From contig NC_040029.1 in assembly GCF_000972845.2 (NCBI RefSeq), positions 2,268,695 to 2,332,694 on the forward strand: a stretch of 64,000 bases of DNA, read 5' to 3'. Made by a program: the position numbers and the translations under genes. The first letter of the stretch is position 1. Each line of letters opens with the position of its first letter. Source of the stretch: Larimichthys crocea (taxonomy: Eukaryota > Chordata > Actinopteri > Sciaenidae). Below the pieces are notes generated by a model. That model searched no databases. It was not told the DNA's origin and worked only from the letters and a program-made list of their open reading frames with translations. Below, one piece after another: positions 11,109 to 22,759 of this stretch.

Positions 11109-14100
11109 ATGAAGCTGCTCACCCAAATTCTGCTTCTGTGCTTGGCACTTGCTCTTGCTCAGAGGTGAGTATCAATGAACTCTTCTACCTTCTCAGTTAA
11201 CACTAAAAATAGGTCACTCTGGCCAGGAGTTTCTAATAATGCAAAAATTAATAATAAAAAAAGAAATTACTTTACTTACTTCACTTTTATAAAGTTGTAA
11301 AGTTAAAATTACAAAATATAAGCGATCTGTGCTGGATATATGGTTTGATTCAATTTATTTTTCACAGCAAGTTCCCTACAAATCTTGACTGTTCTGTTAT
11401 ATTTCAATATATGAGCATATATATCCAGAATAGAAAACTAAATATCTTAAAATATAATGCAAACCAATGCAATAACCCTTCAAACTGTGCATTTTCTGTT
11501 TCAGAGGTGTTGACAAAACTTTTGAGCGATTTGTTGAGGCTGAATTTTGTTAAAATTACATGAAACCCTAAGGTTATCCCGTTAGTTTGCCTACCCCCAG
11601 TATTTGTTTTGGATCATTCCTACTTGTCTGTGTGTTTCTTGCTTCTCTTATCAGTTCAAACATTGCAGTGGACACTGTGGACACTGTTTCATTTCATAAC
11701 TGTTTGTAGTTCAAAGTTTACCAGTTGGATCAATTGAACAAAGAGTTAGTTTAATAGTGCAAACTCATCAGATGCTGTGTCATCTTAAAAACCCCTGAAC
11801 CTCATGACACTGCAATTTTTGGAAATGAAATCTTATATAATGCTATATACTGAACTGCAGAAAAATAAGGATCTTTTTGTTTTGTCATCCACAGTCACCA
11901 TGGCGACGCAGGACATCGTGAGTTTTTAATAAACTTTAAAATCATGACCCTGCTTTCTCAAACAACTAAGCATCAGTCACATAACCAAACCAAAAAAACA
12001 ATCTTATATTTCTAACTCTGAAATACAGATGATGATGATGACCATGCTCTACCAAACCGCTGCGATGGTATTGAGTTTGATGCCATCAGTCCTGATGAGA
12101 AAGGAGTCACTTACTTCTTCAAGGGTATGAAACATTCTTTATATAGAGTCTTTTTTACATGAGGTTTGGCAATATCCTATACATTTTCTTTACTTTGAAG
12201 CCAAGCCTCTATATAACATTATGATTATCATTGAATTATAATTATTTTTTATGAATATTATCTAAACTGAATGTATATTTATTGCAGTGTAATAAAACTT
12301 ATAGGGTGTTTTCTCTTTAGGTCCTTACTTGTGGAAGGGTTTCCATGGTCCAGCTCATCTCTCCAATGAATCCTTCCAGGAGCTTGATGACCTCCATAAC
12401 ATCGGCCATGTTGACGCTGCCTTCCGCATGCACGACGCAGAAAACCTAGACGACCACGATCACATCTATTTCTTCCTGGTAGGATGTTCAGATACTTTTG
12501 TGATTCTGTTAAAAATTCAAATTGAGAGGCAGAGCAATATCTGATCTCCAGCACCGATCTCTACTTTTTCTGATGTGTGCAGGATGACAAGGTGTTCAGC
12601 TACTATAACCACTCTCTGGAAGAGGGGTATCCAAAACAGTTGAACGAGGACTTCCCAGGAATCCCTGATCATCTGGATTCTGCTGTTGAGTGTCCCAAAG
12701 GAGAATGTGGGGCCAACTCAGTTCTGTTCTTCAAGGGTATGTTGACATTCACTACAAAAATATTCAACTCACTAAATCAACACTACAATTAGGCTGTAGA
12801 TGAATTTTCCCTTGACAAATGCAACAGTGGATTTTCTTAGTATTATAAAAGATAGTGCTGCCTCCTAGTGAAAGAAATTAGCAGCAGCAGGTGGAAATCT
12901 TTAAGCCAATTAGTCAAATGTATCTTCTCTGTAGCATGCAGTACATTCAATAGGTCTACCAATTATTGGCAGAATCATCTATCTTTTTAGACTTTTAAGG
13001 ATTTTCTCCCCACAGGACATGATGTGCATGTTTATGACATTAGCACAAAGACAGTAAAGACAAAGACATGGGACCACCTGCCTGTCTGTACCTCTGCTTT
13101 CCGCTGGCTGGAGTACTACTACTGTTTCCATGGAAACAACTTCACCAGGTTCAACCCGGTCACCGGAGAGGTAAACGGTACCTACCCGAAGGATGCCCGT
13201 GCTTACTTCATGAGTTGCCCCAATTTTGGTGAGTTCACCAAAAGTTGCCCCGAATTTGGTTCAAATCTTACAATTGCATCATATTGTACAAGAAATCTAT
13301 TTTGACAAATCTTCTGTATTTGATTGCAGGTCATGGAGGTGATTATAAAGTTCCTAAATGCAGCGAGATTAAAATAGATGCCATCACCACTGATGACGCT
13401 GGCAAAAGTTATTTCTTTGCAGGTAAAGTAAAAAAAGAAAGTAAAAATAGCAGTCCTTAAAATAATTCAACATTATGGGAACGTATTCATTTTCTTGCTG
13501 AGTTATAGATGAAGTACAGCCAGGAGACAATTAGCTTAGCAGGTAGAAACAGCTAGAATGGTTTTGCCAGAGTTATGAAATTTAAACAAAAACTAGTTAC
13601 AACATGTAAACTACAATGTGAAATTTGAATTTCTACTTCAGTTTATGACCAACTCTCATGGTCAACATGTTTGCATTGTAAATGTGAGCATGTTGACTTT
13701 GTCTTGTGATTATGTAATTAATATCAATCAATCAATCAATCAATCAATCAAGTTTATTTATATAGCCCTTTACAATAGCCAGACGGTAATAGTAAGCCTT
13801 CGAGGTACAGTCAGTATTTTTGGACTTTGGCATGGGTCAGGGTAGCAATTTCCCCTTGCAGCCAGTCTTAATGATAAGTTAAGATAATTGCCTGCTGGCT
13901 CTAGCTTCATCTCTGATGCATATACATGAGAGTGTATATATAAATCATAATTATTTTTCGAGTCTACTATAAAGCTGTCACTAAGACTAAAGTTCAATCC
14001 ACTCAGGCCCCATATACATGCGTCTGGACATGCATCGTGACGGCCGTCACGCCTTCAGAATCACCAAGTCGTGGAAGGAACTGACCAATGGAGTGGATGC

Positions 14101-14823
14101 TGTCTTTTCCTATGCTGACAAAATGTATATGATTAAGGTAAATCTTTAAGTGACTAATCAGAATTGTTCCTGCTTTCATTAGAAACCTTAAGATGTGTTG
14201 AAGTTAAGACTAATATCACTCCTGTTCTGCCAAACATCTGCAGGATGATCAAGTTTACATCTACAAATCTGGTCCTGTCTACACCCTGATCGAAGGTTAT
14301 CCTAAAACTCTAAAGGAAGAACTCGGCATTGAAGGACATGTGGATGCTGCTTTTGTCTGTAGTAATGAACACACAGTTCATATAGTCCAAGGTACAGTTA
14401 TTGGGATGCTCAATTCTTATTTTTTGGGTTGAACTTTTTTTTTGGAATATTATAAATATAATAGTAAAACTTTTGAAATATGGGTAAACAGAAAAAGATT
14501 GCTCAAATTAAAAAAACAAACAAACAAACAAACAATATTTATGTTTGCTCACAAGTAATTAACAAACATCTTTTTATATATATTTCTTTCCAATAGGAAA
14601 AAAGCTCCTTGATGTCGACCTAACTGCCACACCCAGGGTCGTGACCCAAGAACAGCTTCTACCTTTGTCCGACATTGATGCTGGTCTGTGCGATGCAAAG
14701 GGAATTCAATTGTTCAAGGGCTCACACTTTTACCACTATGATAGCGTCGCAGTACTAACTATGGGCAGAATGGCCCCTCTGGCTGAGGATATTACATCAG
14801 AAATGTTGTCATGTCAGGATTAG
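11109..14823 (+). CDS. Hemopexin / warm-temperature-acclimation protein Wap65, copy 1
   Basis: Ten coding exons join in frame with GT-AG introns: 11109-11164, 11895-11917, 12029-12124, 12321-12478, 12583-12736, 13016-13228, 13330-13422, 14007-14137, 14244-14391 and 14597-14823. They total 1299 nt, or 432 residues, the usual size for fish Wap65. Exon 1 encodes a hydrophobic signal peptide ([18 protein letters not shown]). Exons 2-3 encode a His/Asp-rich stretch before the first cysteine. The rest shows hemopexin-repeat hallmarks such as 'FF(K/L)G', 'DAAFR', 'hYhFhDD' and 'P-x-hDAAF', forming two propeller domains joined near exon 7. The product would be secreted plasma haem scavenger. It has its own TATA box and a poly(A) signal. 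Exons are nearly identical to copy 2. Which Wap65 ohnologue (1 or 2) it is was not resolved. Confidence 0.93.
13725..13800. repeat. SINE/LINE-type 3' tail in hemopexin intron 7
   Basis: A (AATC)n run followed by 'agtttatttatatagccctt' is typical of the tail of abundant fish retroposons. The same element is in intron 7 of copy 2 near 25460-25510, so it was inserted before the duplication. Confidence 0.55.
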
Positions 14824-15052
14824 GAATAAGAAATGAGAAGATATTTCACACTGCTTATCAGTGTCTCCAAACAAAACAGAGTCAAACATGACTTATTCAG
14901 ACTGGATGAAAGATCCATAGTACAGAGTACCACAGTAAAAAAAAAATACCAAAAGATCTGGATTTGTGGACCAATGAAAAGCAAGAAAGTTGCATCATGA
15001 AAGAAAGTAACATCTCTGATATCATAGTCAAGTTGACTTTTGTTGTTTGGTG

Positions 15053-15058
15053 AATAAA
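15053..15058 (+). terminator. Poly(A) signal of hemopexin copy 1
   Basis: AATAAA about 230 bases after the stop codon, in a 3' UTR that is conserved in copy 2 (AATAAA at 26796). Confidence 0.65.
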
Positions 15059-16102
15059 AAGTGGAAAACTGCACAACTGGAGTTGAAGTTATTTTGTTCA
15101 TTTCAGTGATTATGATGAAAACAGTTGTGGGATATAAGAAATACATTTTTTTATTGGTTCACTGTATGTACTCTGTACATATGAAACTGATCATGAAGAA
15201 TGAACTTGTTAATAGCCATGTCAGAGTTTGCCCACTAGAGGACCTACTGTACAAATGAATGTGTTAGACCAGAAATAATGAGAGAATCAGATGGACAAGA
15301 ACATGAAACAACCACATTAACAGAGTCCTAATACAGAGTGAATGTATCAACATTTTAATTCAAGCAACCGTTTTTCATGAACCACTTTCCAATCACGTCT
15401 GAAGACCAGACCAGTCAAAGTTACCATTTTAACCAGGATTGTAATTAGTTCAAGGTATGTATCTGTCAATACAGTGGAACAAGTGTCAATCAATAATGGT
15501 CAAATGACTGTTTTTTCATTGTCATTTTGATGGTGTATAATAAATACTTATGGCTGGTTTAGACTGTAAATCCCAATACAATCGTGAAACAGTTCTTTGA
15601 TAGCACAAAACAATTCATATTTTCATTTGCAGACAGAAGTTAATCTATATTATGCAATGTTATATTCATATGTCCAACATATTAAGGATAAAGTCTGGAG
15701 ATTAACATTTTATCTGGTGCTACTTTTCTCATTTTCAGACGGGTATTCGGCCTCAGGAAGCCCCAAAATCCAACTAAACTGAGGTGATCCATATACCTAA
15801 AATATTAAAAGTATTTTATCTGGCGTCCATTTATAGATAGAAATGAATGTTTCTGAAGCCTCAGGATGAACATATCACCATATTAAATATTTCAAATGAT
15901 ATCCTAACACATATTCTCATGCTTAATAAAATGTTTGGACTTTTTCTGTTTTGACTTTTCCTCTCAAATCTGGAGAACAAATCTGAAAATAGTAATCTGA
16001 AAATGTGTTTACATCTACATATTCCTCATTCGCCATTACAGTGTGTGATCATTTTTCATGCACAGGTCAAATATACTTTTGTTCTGAATCATATTAGACA
16101 GC

Positions 16103-16287
16103 TGTGATGTTCACATTAATGTTATGTGTTGACAGTATAAACTACGCCACCTAGTGGAGGGACAGTTAGTGAAGCAGTCAAGGAGCCAGCGATGGCGGTG
16201 TGTGTAAAAGCCTCTGTTAATAAACCATGTTGCTGTTCAGTAAGTCGGCGTTCGTCTGGTGCATGAATCCACACTACAAACACTACA
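16103..16287 (+). repeat. LTR copy 1 (185 bp)
   Basis: Starts TGTGATGTTC and ends ACACTACA, so it has TG...CA ends. It is followed by 'ttggcgacga', a primer-binding-type start common in fish gypsy elements. It matches 17563-17747 over the full 185 bp with few differences. Confidence 0.75.
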
Positions 16288-16325
16288 TTGGCGACGAACG
16301 AGGAGTAAACGGAAATGTTAATTCT

Positions 16326-17364
16326 CGTTAATTCACAGCACACACTCGTCTTTGCAGCACAAACATATTGTAGCATCCGCCAGGACGTGTTGACGTTACC
16401 ATGACGATGAGTTAGTTTGAAAAACGTCCGTTTATTGTCTGGAACATTAACGGTTACTGTTAGCCGTAACCACGACAACACAACACAACAACAACAACAA
16501 CAACAACTTCAGCTCAAACTGTTTTCACAAACTTCCCGCCCCTTCGCTCATCCTCCAATCACATACCAGCCTTAAACACATTCAGACATGAATCAGACTC
16601 ACCTGCATCATCTTTTTCTGGCCTTCCTCGATGAAAAGTCCTGGATAATGTCAAACTCCAACTCCCGGACCAGTTCGGCTTCTATGTCCATGAGTGACAG
16701 ACTGTTCAGGCGTCTCTGGCTCATTTTTGTCCGAAGTTCATTTTTTAAATGTTGACTGTCATTCCCGCCTCATCCTCCACTGAAGATGTGATAGAACGTA
16801 GCTCAGGCTGCCGCTGACCTGGCTCCGCTGTCCGCCGTAGTTCTGGTCCGGACGGTGTCCATAGGAGGCGGTGCCGCTTCACCACGACCAACCGTCTCCG
16901 GTGAACTTGAGCTAGCAGCGTTAGCATCCTGCTGGTAGTCTGAGCGGTGAGGTGTCGTCCTGGCTCCGCTGTTTTGAGTACCATCATCTTGCCTCGGTTT
17001 ACTGGTGAAAAAGGTTAAGGGTGGACGATATTTTCTGCACTAAAGCAGCATCTTTGGCTTCTTTTTGTTTCTTTTGTTTTCTTTTCGCTGAACCACTGAG
17101 CGCCCGCTTCTCCATTTTAAAAAACGCGCGTTTGACCCCGGCTGGCGTACGTACGTCATTGCGTCATCACGCAGTACTCGTTAATATAATTTCTAAAACA
17201 TTCAAATGATTTCATTATTGTTTTATTATTATACTACATTTTCAAAATCATATATTTTTTTTTTATTCTACAAAAAAAGAAAACACTCTGAAGGCCCAGG
17301 GCCCCTATTGGCTCTGGGGTCCTGGGCACACGCCCACTTTGCCCATGCGGTAATCCGTCTATGC
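16326..17364. other. Foreign spacer between two flank-plus-LTR copies
   Basis: About 1 kb not seen in copy A or elsewhere in the window. It holds a (CAA)n run near 16480-16507, a GC-richer half around 16740-17180 and a CpG-rich tail near 17110-17180. No coding exon is supported. It separates two copies of the same host flank plus LTR, so it is either part of a second element or inserted DNA. Confidence 0.5.
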
Positions 17365-17562
17365 TAACATATATTCTCATGCTTAATAAAATGTTTTGAC
17401 TTTCTCTGTTTTGACTTTTCCTCTCAAATCTGGAGAACAAATCTGAAAATAGTAATCCTAAAATGTGTTTACATCTATATATTCATCATTCGCCATTACA
17501 GTGTGTGATCATTTTTCATGCACGGGTCAAATATGCTTTTGTTCTGAATCATATTGGACAGC

Positions 17563-17747
17563 TGTGATGTTCACATTAATGTTATGTGTTGGCAGTATAA
17601 ACTACGCCACCTAGTGGAGGGACAGTTAGTGAAGCAGTCAAGGAGCCAGCGATGGCGGTGTGTGTAAAAGCCTCTGTTAATAAACCATGTTGCTGTTCAG
17701 TAAGTCGGTGTTCGTCTGGTGCATGAATCCACACTACAAACACTACA
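17563..17747 (+). repeat. LTR copy 2 (185 bp), adjoining the internal region
   Basis: Nearly identical to 16103-16287. The gag-like region follows directly. About 200 bases of the host flank in front of it (from 17365) repeat the host sequence at about 15904-16102, so flank and LTR were duplicated together. Confidence 0.75.
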
Positions 17748-17763
17748 TTGGCGACGAGGAGTA

Positions 17764-18366
17764 AACCGAAATGTGCATGAAGAGTTAACTCGGACACCGC
17801 TGCTCTCCCACCTTTCGCCACTGAAACACCCAAGCTCTGTTGGACCTCGCTGGAATAAATGGGTGCAAAGGTTTGAAAATTACACCACTGCAATGAACAT
17901 TACCGGATATGCAAGGCTCAAAGCACTATTGTTGCACATAGCAGGAGAACGAGTGTATGATATCTACGACAGGTTTGCAGCAGAAGATGACAAATATGCA
18001 GACACGAAGCAGAAGTTATCTGGATACTTGTCTCCCAAGAAAAACATCCAGTATCAAGTGTACATCTTCAGAAAAGCCACTCAGGAACCATAAAGTGCCA
18101 AGGGGAACCTGAACTAAGCCTAGAAGAGCTTCTTGACAAAGGACACTTGAACTGTCTGAAATACAAGTGATTGGCATAGAAAGTGGCGCAACAGCTACAG
18201 TCAACATGTTGGATCAAAAAATTGTAGAGAAGCATCCAAACAACAGCAGATGGTCAGAAAAACGACGTTCCGACAATCGCTGCAGGAACTGTGGAGGTAA
18301 ATATCCTCATGATGGAGAATGTCATGCAGAGCCTGTGGTAAACTAAACCACTTTGCAAGACAATGT
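17764..18366 (+). pseudogene. gag-like region, broken
   Basis: The first part is an open frame to 18093 with a capsid-like stretch (W-x-x-W, 'LLLHIAGERVYDIYD'). After a frame break, a zinc knuckle of the form C-x2-C-x4-H-x4-C lies at 18325-18366 in another frame. This is the normal order of a gypsy gag. Stops and frame changes between the two parts mark it as inactive. Confidence 0.65.
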
Positions 18367-18554
18367 CGTTCAAAAAAAAGACATTAACACAAAACGACCA
18401 CAGAACACGGCTAATCAACACCCTAAGAAAGTCCATCACATAACAAAGACTGCACTAAGTGAGAAAACAGCACAACTCTTCCAGCAGTGATGATGCCTAT
18501 GTTTTTGCAGTTGATGCTGACAAGATCTCAGAGCTGCCACAGACTCACATCAAG

Positions 18555-18775
18555 CTGAACAGCAGTAGTATGTTGGTTTTAATTGATACAGGAGCCTCAA
18601 CAAACTGTGTCAGTGGAACAAGTTTTGAGAAACTGGTGCCACGTCCAAAACTCAGCCCCACCAAAACCAAGATCTACCCCTTCCGCTCCAATGTTCCACT
18701 GCCCGTCAGCAGTACTTTCAAGTGCAGTGTGGAGCAAGGACAGAAAAAGACAATGTGCACATTCTTGTGATTAAA
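18555..18775 (+). pseudogene. Retropepsin-like protease fragment
   Basis: An aspartic protease active-site motif, LIDTGAS, lies near 18579-18599 with hydrophobic residues in front. The frame stops at about 18770, and later protease sequence continues in other frames. Only the active-site flank is recognisable. Confidence 0.7.
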
Positions 18776-18975
18776 GGTGACAGATTCAATGTTCTCAGTT
18801 ACCAAACATCTAAAGCACTGGGACTGATTAAAGTGGTCACAGCAGTATCATCCACACTACAGTGCTGCACAGTCACAGATGAGCTGGTGGAAAGTCATCC
18901 TAAACTGTTTCAAGGCATCGGAAAGCTAAAAGATTTTCAGGTAAAGCTTCACATAAATACTGACATCAAACCTAC

Positions 18976-19620
18976 TTGCCACACAGACGCGTGCCATTCC
19001 ACATCCGCCAGAAGGTCGAGGATGAGCTTCAGAAACTGGAGGCAGATGACATCATTGAGGAGGTCTCTGGCCCGACACCATGGGTCTCACCTATTGTCGC
19101 ACCTCCTAAGCCCAAAGACCCTGACAAAGTAAGAATTTGCGTTGACATGCGCCAAGCTAACACAGCCATAGAGAGAGAACGCCACATCAACTCCCACCAT
19201 GGACGACGTGATACGGAGCAACTGTGTTTTCCAAACTGGATCTGAGAGCTGGATACCACCAGCTAGAGCTTCATCCAGACAGCAGATACATCAGCACATT
19301 CACCACTCACCTCGGATTGAGGCGCTACAAAAGACTGAGTTTTGGGATATCTTCCGCTGCTGAGGTATTCCAGAATGCCATATGCCAAACACTACAAGGT
19401 CTCTCTGGTGTGAAGAACCTCAGCAATGACATCATCGTCTACGGTGCCTCCCAGACAGAACATGACAACAACCTCCGAGCACTGTTCCAGAGACTCCAAG
19501 AAAGTGGTCTCACACTCAATCGTGAAAAATGTGAGTTCAACAAGTCCAAGCTCAAGTTCTTCGGTTTCATCTTCTTAGCACAAGGTGTTTCAGCAGATCC
19601 CAAGGAAGTTACTGCAGTTC
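18976..19620 (+). pseudogene. Reverse transcriptase fragment with altered active site
   Basis: Early RT motifs ('WVSPIV', 'RICVDMRQAN') lie in one frame to about 19245, and the palm domain ('KLDLRAGYHQL', 'FGISSA', 'LKFFGFIF') in another from 19224. The usual catalytic Y-x-D-D box reads LSND, so two of its four positions are changed. Together with the frame break this indicates a dead enzyme. Confidence 0.85.
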
Positions 19621-19868
19621 AGCATGCTGCAGCATATGCTAGTCGGTCCCTCAGCAATGTAGAGAGGAGATACTCACAGACAGAAAAGGAAGCACTGGCC
19701 ATTGTGTGGAGCTGCGAGCATTTCCACCTGTACATCTATGGTCATCCTTTCATTCTAGTGACAGATCACAAAGCACTGGAAATCATATGGAACAATCCCA
19801 GGTCAAAACCACTCGCAAGGATTGAGAGATGGGGACTGAGGCTTCAACCCTACAACATCAAGGTGTAA
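19621..19868 (+). pseudogene. RNase H fragment fused to RT by a deletion
   Basis: RNase H motifs 'YASRSL', 'YSQTEKEALAIVW' and 'TDHKAL' follow immediately on the RT in the same frame. The RT thumb and connection region, normally about 100 residues, is missing, which points to an internal in-frame deletion. The frame ends with TAA at 19866. Confidence 0.8.
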
Positions 19869-20165
19869 TACAGAAAGGGAGCTGACAACCCAGCTGACTA
19901 CATGTCTCATCACCCCATCCCTTCTCAGGCAGGTGACAGCACACGTGCAACAAAAGTAGCAGAAGAGTATGTGAACTTACAGACCCAATCCTTCAAGAGG
20001 TCAGTGCTCATACCAGAGACAACACATGGCACAAAATTGACAAGTCACGACATGCTGACATTTTAAAGCAGTTCAGACAAGTTAGCAGTGAACTAACAAC
20101 ATCACATGCATCAGACATTATACTGCGGGGAACTAGAATAATAATTCCCACTGCCCTGCAAGATA

Positions 20166-21239
20166 GTGTTACAGCTAGCCCATGAAGGACACCAGGGCAT
20201 TGTCAAAACTAAAGCACTACTCAGAACCAAAGTCTGGTTTCCAGATATTGATCGTAAAGCAGAAGCAGTAGTACGTAGTTGTCTCGCATGTCAGGCCAAC
20301 ACACCAGTTGCACATACCGAGCCACTAAAAATGTCAGTTCTGCCAGAAGCTCCCTAGCATAGTGTTAGTGCAGACTTTTATGGACCACTTCCAACTGGAG
20401 AGTACTTGCTCGTCATCATAGATGATTATACACGCTACCCAGTTGTCGAGAGTGTAAGGTCAACCTCAGCGAGCACAGTCATTCCGGTCATGGACAAAAT
20501 CTTCTCCATGTTTGGGATCCCCAGAGTCGTAAAAACTGACAATGGTCCCCTTTTTAACAGTGACCAGTTCTCCCAGTTTGCAGACTATCTAGGATTCCAT
20601 CACCGCCGGATCACACCACTTTGGCCTCAAGCCAATGCTACAGCTGAAAGATTCATGCACACACTGGGAAAAGCTGTTTGTGTAGCCGAAACACAAGGAG
20701 TCCCTTGGAAACAACAACTCAACATCTTCCTACGTGAGTACCGATCCACACCTCACTGCTCGACAGAAATCTCACCTGCTGAACTGTTCCAACGCAAGGT
20801 GTACACAAAGATTCCTGCATTCACTCACACTGCTAGTAACAGTTCAGACTCTGAAGTGAGAGCAAGGGACAACAAGGCTAAAGCCAAGATGAAATCTCAT
20901 GCAGACTCTCATCGTCATGCTACGCCACACGTTCTCACACCAGGTGACACTGTACTTCATCGTCAGCCAAAGCATAACAAGCTCACCACACCGTACAACA
21001 GTAAGCCATACACTGTGACAAAAGTCAAAGGCTCCATGGTCACAGCGGCCAGAAATGGACACTTCATTGTCAGGAATTCTTCATTCTTCAAGAAAATAGC
21101 TCCAGAGCTATTGGACATCCCACCAGATCCTGTTTATGATGATTGTGATAACAGTGATGCCTCTGCGATCACAACAACGCCAAGATACCCTTCAAGGCAC
21201 AACAGACGTCCTCCTGTCTATCTACGGGACTATACGTAG
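20166..21239 (+). pseudogene. Integrase region in two open frames
   Basis: An HHCC zinc-binding segment ('AHEGHQGIVKT...CLACQ') covers 20169-20320. A stop at about 20355 separates it from the catalytic core (20406-21239). The core shows the second and third acidic residues in 'KTDNGP' and 'ATAERF'; the first Asp lies in the short gap, in 'ADFYG' near 20370. A basic C-terminal tail follows. The core frame of 277 codons is the best preserved part of the element. Confidence 0.85.
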
Positions 21240-21379
21240 CTTATGGACTGTTAAATACGTGGACAATCTCTTAGCCACATACAGTATGTGTGGCGAGACA
21301 TGGACACTAACTTGAACTGTTGTGAACTCAAAAGGACTGATTTAAGCAAGTTTTGAAATAGGAGTGATTTACCTGTGCC

Positions 21380-21516
21380 GAATACAATGGAAACAAAGAG
21401 GAGGGAAGAGGAGTGAGACGAGGGAGTGACGGAGAGAGGTGGAGGCAGAAAGAAGTCTAGGCTGCGGGACAGAGCAGGTAGAGCAGCGAAGGAAGAAACA
21501 CTCACCTGAAATCCAG
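21380..21516 (+). other. Duplicated noncoding first exon of the NHL gene (copy B)
   Basis: Matches 5540-5679 with few changes and keeps the donor ccag|gtaagag (donor at 21517). In copy B the NHL coding exon that this leader would splice to no longer exists. The next gene downstream on the same strand is hemopexin copy 2, 1.24 kb away. Confidence 0.6.
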
Positions 21517-21988
21517 GTAAGAGATCTAAAAAAAAAAGTTTTTAGATGTTATTTTTCTATATGCAAAGGTGTGACTTCATATTTATCCTTACATTTTGCA
21601 TCTTAAAATCTGAATTAAATTTCTGCTCTGCATTTTTACTTAAAACACACTTTTAAAATGAAGCTTTTGTGTCATACCAACAAACAGATTGATGACTCTC
21701 TATCCGTTAACCTATCTGTGCGATAAATTGTAGTTTTCAAAATTGAGATTGCATTTGAGATTATGTCCTCCATAATCCATAATCTCTTAGAACTCTTAAT
21801 TTCTCCTTTAAATAATTTAAGTGAAATGTCTACTATCCTAACTCTAACTATCCCAGAACAGCATACAGCAAATGTCACACACAGATAACATCTTTAACAT
21901 CTTTTTAAAACATGGGAAGCAGATTTTATCCATTGACACTCTGAGGTCACATGTTTCCAGGGGGACCTCATTGTGAATATGCAGAGGA

Positions 21989-22735
21989 CATTATTATTGG
22001 AGTGATCAGAAGTTGCCAACAGTACTGAAGTCTGAATACAAAACTGACCTTAGGGAAACAGGACAGTGGTTACATGAGAACCCTTTAGAGTCTTGTGAGA
22101 AACTTATTATTGTGTGGGACATATAAAGTTGCAACGAAAAGGAACCTGTGCCCCACTTTTAAAACAGCAACAGAAAGGTACAGGTTCTCTCAGGGTTAAT
22201 GTGATGCACAAAAAAGCCCTTCTGCCACATCTTGACAATGCAATAACTGTTTAATTATGTAATGAAATAGCTATAAATGCTGCTTAAAAGATATAATTTA
22301 GATGAAGAAGTAACTGAAAAAGTCTTGACTCTGGTAATTTGAGGCAAATGTTTGCTCAATAGAGATGCACATTAGATATGCTGGCATAACCAGTTGATTA
22401 ACATCCAATACAGGGTATTTGTTATTGGAGTGATCAGAGGCTGCCAACAGTCTGAATACAAAGCTGACCATAGGGAAACAGGACAGTGGTTACATGAGAA
22501 CACTTTAGAGTCTTGTGAGAAACTTATTATTGTGTGGGACAGATAAAGTTGCAACGAAAGGGAACCTGTGTCCCACTTTTAAAACAGCAACAGAAAGGTA
22601 CAAGTTCTATCAGGGTGCACAAAAAGCCCCTCTGCCACATCTTGGCAATGCAATAACTGTTTAATTATGTCATGAAATAGCTATGAATGCTACTTAAAAG
22701 ATATAATTTAGATGAAGAAGTAACTGAAACAGCTC
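21989..22735 (+). repeat. Local tandem duplication in the former NHL intron
   Basis: Corresponds to 6868-7290 of copy A but is present about twice with a period of roughly 410-430 bp. Blocks beginning 'ttattggagtgatcag' occur at about 21990 and 22420. Blocks beginning 'aagcccytctgccacatc' occur at about 22214 and 22625. The second block runs straight into the hemopexin leader at 22729. Confidence 0.75.
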
Positions 22736-22759
22736 TGCTCCACGTCACAGGACTCCAGG

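Larger units (their letters stand above)
4861..15440 (+). repeat. Tandem segmental duplication, copy A
   Basis: A direct repeat of about 10.6 kb. Its left edge (from 'gtaattaattcaaggtatg' at about 4863) matches 15441 onward, and its right edge (about 15430, 'ttaaccaggat') matches about 27179 at the end of copy B. It contains the noncoding first exon near 5540-5679, the NHL-repeat gene and hemopexin copy 1. Intergenic and intronic sequence is nearly identical between copies, so the duplication is recent. Copy A looks complete and is taken as the ancestral arrangement. Confidence 0.85.
16103..21370 (+). mobile_element. Decayed Ty3/gypsy-type LTR retrotransposon insertion
   Basis: The insertion interrupts copy B between 'catattagacag' and 'acctgtgccgaatac', which are almost adjacent in copy A (about 5530-5535). 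It contains two LTR copies, both on the left side, then gag-like, protease, reverse transcriptase, RNase H and integrase fragments in order. No LTR copy is found after the integrase, where a 3' LTR should begin. The reading frame is broken many times, so it is not autonomous. The order protease-RT-RNaseH-integrase places it in Ty3/gypsy rather than copia. Confidence 0.85.

Noticed and set aside
16103..21370. A possibly active retroelement or endogenous retrovirus with envelope
   Set aside because: Frames are broken, the RT active site is changed, the RT-RNase H connection is deleted, the right LTR is missing and no envelope frame follows the integrase.
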